Shown piece after piece: positions 7,083 to 9,646 of a stretch of 9,646 nucleotides of DNA. The DNA lies in assembly GCA_002469305.1 (NCBI GenBank), contig DKEY01000099.1, positions 1 through 9,646 on the forward strand. Reading direction: 5' to 3'. The notes under the pieces were generated by a model. It was not told where the DNA came from, searched no databases, and worked only from the letters and a program-made list of their open reading frames with translations. A program made the translations under genes and the position numbers. Within the stretch, counting starts at the first letter, position 1, and every line of letters starts with the position of its first letter. The DNA is from Sulfurospirillum sp. UBA6810. Its GTDB lineage: Bacteria > Campylobacterota > Campylobacteria > Campylobacterales > Sulfurospirillaceae.

Positions 7083-7108
7083 TAAAAATAGTAGCTTATT
7101 TTTACCTA
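7079..7108. repeat. 12-bp inverted repeat between bamD and lon
   Basis: Arms 7079-7090 (TAGGTAAAAATA) and 7097-7108 are perfect complements around a 6-nt loop GTAGCT. It starts 17 bp after the bamD stop. It could be a weak bidirectional terminator for bamD, though no T-run follows on the plus strand, or an operator upstream of lon. Its left end overlaps a near-copy of the TTACATGTAA palindrome. Confidence 0.55.
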
Positions 7109-7130
7109 ACATATCTTAATCTTACAAAAA

Positions 7131-7136
7131 TACAAT
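7131..7136 (+). promoter_or_regulatory. Candidate sigma70 -10 box for lon
   Basis: TACAAT lies 20 bp before the lon ATG, giving a predicted leader of about 14 nt that just contains the ribosome site (TAAGGAGA, 7146-7153). There is no clear -35. I see no CIRCE or HspR-type inverted repeat that would mark classical heat-shock control. Confidence 0.45.
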
Positions 7137-7156
7137 TTTATATATAAGGAGATAAT

Positions 7157-9580
7157 ATGAAACTTAGTGATTATGACTCTTTTCCAACCGATTTACCTAT
7201 TATCGTTGAAGATGAATTATTTTTATATCCATTTATGATTTCACCAATATTTTTGAATGATGATGAAAATATAGAAGCCGCAACAAAAGCGCTAGAAAAC
7301 AACACTTTGGTTATGGTTTGTTCTTCAAAAAAAGGTGAAGAAGGAAAAAGAGATTTTGATGCCATATATGACTCAGGAGTTATAGGCTCTATAATGCGAA
7401 AGGTATCACTACCAGATGGTAGGGTAAAGATACTTTTTCAAGGTATGGCAAAAGGCAAAATTGTTATTAAAAAAAGTTTAGAACCGCTTATCGCAACAGT
7501 GGATTTAATCAAAACAGAGGTACAGCAGAGTGCAAAAACAGATGCTATCATGTCGGTACTCAAAGAAAAAGTAAATGCGCTTTCACATGTAAGCAATTAC
7601 TTCCCACCAGATTTACTAAAAACTATCGAAGAAAATAGTGAGATAAACAGAGTTTGTGATTTGATATCTAGTTCGATTAAGCTTAAAAAAGAGCAAGCGT
7701 ATGTCCTTTTTAGTGAAGTAAATGCTGAAGCTAGAGTATTGATGCTTATAGAATTTTTGATAGATATGATTGAAGCAAACAGATTGCAAAAAGAGATAAA
7801 AACAAAAGTTCATTCTCGTATCGAAAAGGTTAATAAAGAGTATTTTTTAAAAGAGCAACTTAAACAGATACAACAAGAGCTTGGAACAGATAATCAAAGA
7901 GAAGAAGAGATAGAAGAGTATCGTCAAAAGTTAAATGCAAAAAAAGATGGTATGAGTGAAGATGCCTATAAAGAGATAAAAAAACAGATAGACAAACTCT
8001 CTCGCATGCATCCAGACTCAAGTGATGCAAATATGATACAAGGTTACCTTGATTGGGTGACAGAGATACCTTTTAATACTTTGTCAAAAAAACAGTTAGA
8101 TATTGTAGAGGTAAAAACGCAGTTAGATAAAGACCACTACTCTTTAGAAAAGGCAAAAGAGAGGATAGAAGAGTACTTTGCTGTTCGTGAACTTCTCTCA
8201 AAAAGAGGGATAAAAGATAAATCAGGACGAGGAGCAATCCTCTGTTTTGCAGGCCCTCCAGGTGTCGGAAAAACATCTTTAGCCAACTCCATAGCAAAAG
8301 CACTAAAGAGAGAACTCATCCGTATAGCGCTTGGTGGATTAGAAGATGTCAATGAGCTTCGTGGGCATAGGCGTACATATATAGGTGCAATGCCAGGACG
8401 CATAGTACAAGGGCTCATAGAAGCTAAACAGATGAATCCAGTAGTAGTGCTTGATGAGATAGATAAGGTTGCAAAAAGCTTTAGGGGAGATCCAACTGCG
8501 GTACTGCTTGAAGTGCTTGACCCTGAGCAAAACAATAAGTTTAGAGACTACTATCTTAATTTCAATTTGGATTTGAGTAAGATAGTCTTTATCGCAACTG
8601 CAAATGATGTAGGCTCCATACCAGCTCCACTTCGTGATAGGATGGAGTTTATCTTTTTAAGCTCTTATACACCACAAGAAAAATATGAGATTTTGAAAAA
8701 ATATCTTATACCACAAGAGTTAAAAAAACATGGTCTAAAGCCTTCGGAAATCTCTTTTACCAAAAGTGCACTAGAAGTGATGATAGCAAACTATACAAGA
8801 GAATCAGGAGTGAGAAATCTTAGACGAAGAGTAGCTGAGATATTTAGAAAAGTAGCAAAACAACTCCTTATAAACCCAAGTATCCAAAAAGTTTCTATCA
8901 GTCAAAATAATTTAGAAGAGTATTTGGAGAAGAAGATTTTTGAAATAGAAGCGAGAGATAGAAAAGATATCGTGGGACAAGTCAATGGACTTGCTTGGAC
9001 AAGTGTTGGTGGTGACGTTTTAAAGGTTGAAGCACTTAAGATAAAAGGGAAAGGTGGTATGCAAATCACTGGTTCACTTGGTGAAGTTATGAAAGAATCA
9101 GCAAAGATAGCTTTGAGTGTTGTGAAAGTTTTGATTGATAATAACAAGCTAGAGATTAAAAGAGAGTTGATACCTCTTTCCCAAAAAGAGATAGAAGAAA
9201 AAACAAATATAGAAACAAGCGAAATTTATAGAAGATATGATTTGCACTTGCATGTACCTGAGGGGGCTACACCAAAAGATGGTCCAAGTGCAGGTATAAC
9301 GATGGCAACAGCCATAGCCTCGATACTTGGTGAGTATAAAGTGAGAAACGATGTTGCGATGACAGGTGAGATAACTTTGACTGGAAAGGTTCTCCCGATA
9401 GGAGGTCTGAAGGAAAAACTTATTGCTGCATATAAAGCAAAGATAAGCACAGCACTCATTCCTAAGAAAAATTTTGAACGAGATTTGAAAGATATGCCAC
9501 AAGAAGTTCTTGAGAAAATGCAAATTATTCCTGTAACAAAGATAGAAGAAGTATTAGAATACGCCTTGATTAAGGCATAA
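7157..9580 (+). CDS. lon: ATP-dependent protease Lon (LonA)
   Basis: 807 residues, close to the family norm (E. coli 784). Domains in order: N-terminal substrate-binding region about 1-205; helical/coiled-coil segment about 206-330, containing YLDWVTEIPF from residue 297; AAA+ ATPase about 331-600; Ser-Lys peptidase about 605-807. Walker A GPPGVGKT is at 366-373 (Lys372) and Walker B VVVLDEID ends at 436 with Asp433/Glu434. The RGHRRTYIGAMPG pore-loop region is present. The catalytic Ser711 lies in DGPSAG and the dyad Lys is Lys754 in GGLKEK, matching the Ser679/Lys722 spacing of E. coli. All key residues are intact. Lon is a cytoplasmic hexamer that degrades misfolded and specific regulatory proteins using ATP. 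The ATG start has TAAGGAGA with a short spacer. It follows bamD and ends in a strong hairpin, so it is the last gene of the rightward pair. Confidence 0.98.
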   Translation: MKLSDYDSFPTDLPIIVEDELFLYPFMISPIFLNDDENIEAATKALENNTLVMVCSSKKGEEGKRDFDAIYDSGVIGSIMRKVSLPDGRVKILFQGMAKGKIVIKKSLEPLIATVDLIKTEVQQSAKTDAIMSVLKEKVNALSHVSNYFPPDLLKTIEENSEINRVCDLISSSIKLKKEQAYVLFSEVNAEARVLMLIEFLIDMIEANRLQKEIKTKVHSRIEKVNKEYFLKEQLKQIQQELGTDNQREEEIEEYRQKLNAKKDGMSEDAYKEIKKQIDKLSRMHPDSSDANMIQGYLDWVTEIPFNTLSKKQLDIVEVKTQLDKDHYSLEKAKERIEEYFAVRELLSKRGIKDKSGRGAILCFAGPPGVGKTSLANSIAKALKRELIRIALGGLEDVNELRGHRRTYIGAMPGRIVQGLIEAKQMNPVVVLDEIDKVAKSFRGDPTAVLLEVLDPEQNNKFRDYYLNFNLDLSKIVFIATANDVGSIPAPLRDRMEFIFLSSYTPQEKYEILKKYLIPQELKKHGLKPSEISFTKSALEVMIANYTRESGVRNLRRRVAEIFRKVAKQLLINPSIQKVSISQNNLEEYLEKKIFEIEARDRKDIVGQVNGLAWTSVGGDVLKVEALKIKGKGGMQITGSLGEVMKESAKIALSVVKVLIDNNKLEIKRELIPLSQKEIEEKTNIETSEIYRRYDLHLHVPEGATPKDGPSAGITMATAIASILGEYKVRNDVAMTGEITLTGKVLPIGGLKEKLIAAYKAKISTALIPKKNFERDLKDMPQEVLEKMQIIPVTKIEEVLEYALIKA

Positions 9581-9615
9581 AAAAAGGGGAGGGTACATAA
9601 AGTACCTCTCCCCTT
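9579..9615 (-). terminator. Intrinsic terminator downstream of lon, best oriented for a convergent leftward gene
   Basis: Arms 9584-9591 (AAGGGGAG) and 9608-9615 (CTCCCCTT), plus inner arms 9592-9596 and 9602-9606 (GGTAC/GTACC), give a 13-bp GC-rich stem with one bulged base (9607) and a 5-nt loop. On the minus strand the stem runs into seven T (9585-9579), a classical intrinsic terminator. On the plus strand only TT precedes AAAA, so for lon it is a hairpin with a poor U-tract. The lon stop codon is part of the A-run. Confidence 0.8.
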
Positions 9616-9620
9616 AAAAG

Positions 9621-9632
9621 CTTACATGTAAG
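9621..9632. repeat. 12-bp perfect palindrome (CTTACATGTAAG)
   Basis: A perfect palindrome 5 bp beyond the terminator hairpin. It shares the 10-bp core TTACATGTAA with 5743-5752 and nine of those ten bases with 7072-7081. The gene on its right lies outside the window, so it may belong to that gene's 3' side or promoter. Confidence 0.5.
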
Positions 9633-9646
9633 ACTTATTGAAGTTG

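Noticed and set aside
8137..9523. Minus-strand open frames of up to 132 codons inside lon
   Set aside because: lon is intact with every catalytic motif. These are antisense shadows of biased codons, with Ser/Phe-rich composition typical of such frames.

Overview
The window is AT-rich DNA whose genes point to Campylobacterota (a Sulfurimonas-, Sulfurospirillum- or Arcobacter-like bacterium). The evidence is the divergent fliW / bamD-lon neighbourhood, which as I recall matches the C. jejuni Cj1073c-Cj1075 region, the typical Campylobacterota FliW and Lon sequences, and TACAAT-type -10 boxes with no clear -35. This is inferred from protein character and gene order; no search was run.

Layout. 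Positions 1-5706, minus strand: an operon of three tightly coupled genes. It is transcribed first through a 1513-residue secreted protein with a Calx-beta domain, then a 235-residue prepilin-like protein, then a second prepilin-like protein cut by the left edge. Each junction is a 4-nt start/stop overlap, and all three genes start with TTG or GTG. Positions 5707-5866: an untranslated gap with two small inverted repeats and a 12-bp palindrome. Positions 5867-6250, minus: fliW, a flagellar assembly factor. Positions 6251-6417: divergent promoter region. Positions 6418-7062, plus: bamD, an outer-membrane assembly lipoprotein. Positions 7063-7156: an inverted repeat and the lon promoter. Positions 7157-9580, plus: lon. 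Positions 9581-9646: a strong hairpin followed by another copy of the palindrome. No gene-free stretch exceeds 300 bases. I see no tRNA, rRNA, CRISPR or insertion sequence.

Function. fliW, bamD and lon are housekeeping or motility genes. The left half is the accessory part: two pseudopilins and a very large, cysteine-paired, beta-rich exported protein. It looks like a minor-pilin/tip-protein cassette of a type IV pilus, type II secretion or DNA-uptake machine, broadly like the PilVWX-PilY1 or MshOPQ arrangements but with no clear match to either large partner.

Most notable pattern. The three operon products carry at least 28 acidic N-glycosylation sequons (D/E-x-N-x-S/T, the bacterial PglB type). 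FliW, BamD and Lon together carry none by my reading. In the large protein all 21 lie after residue about 655, leaving the N-terminal domains bare. This suggests a heavily glycosylated surface appendage component. A second pattern is the palindrome TTACATGTAA, which recurs in three of the four intergenic gaps.
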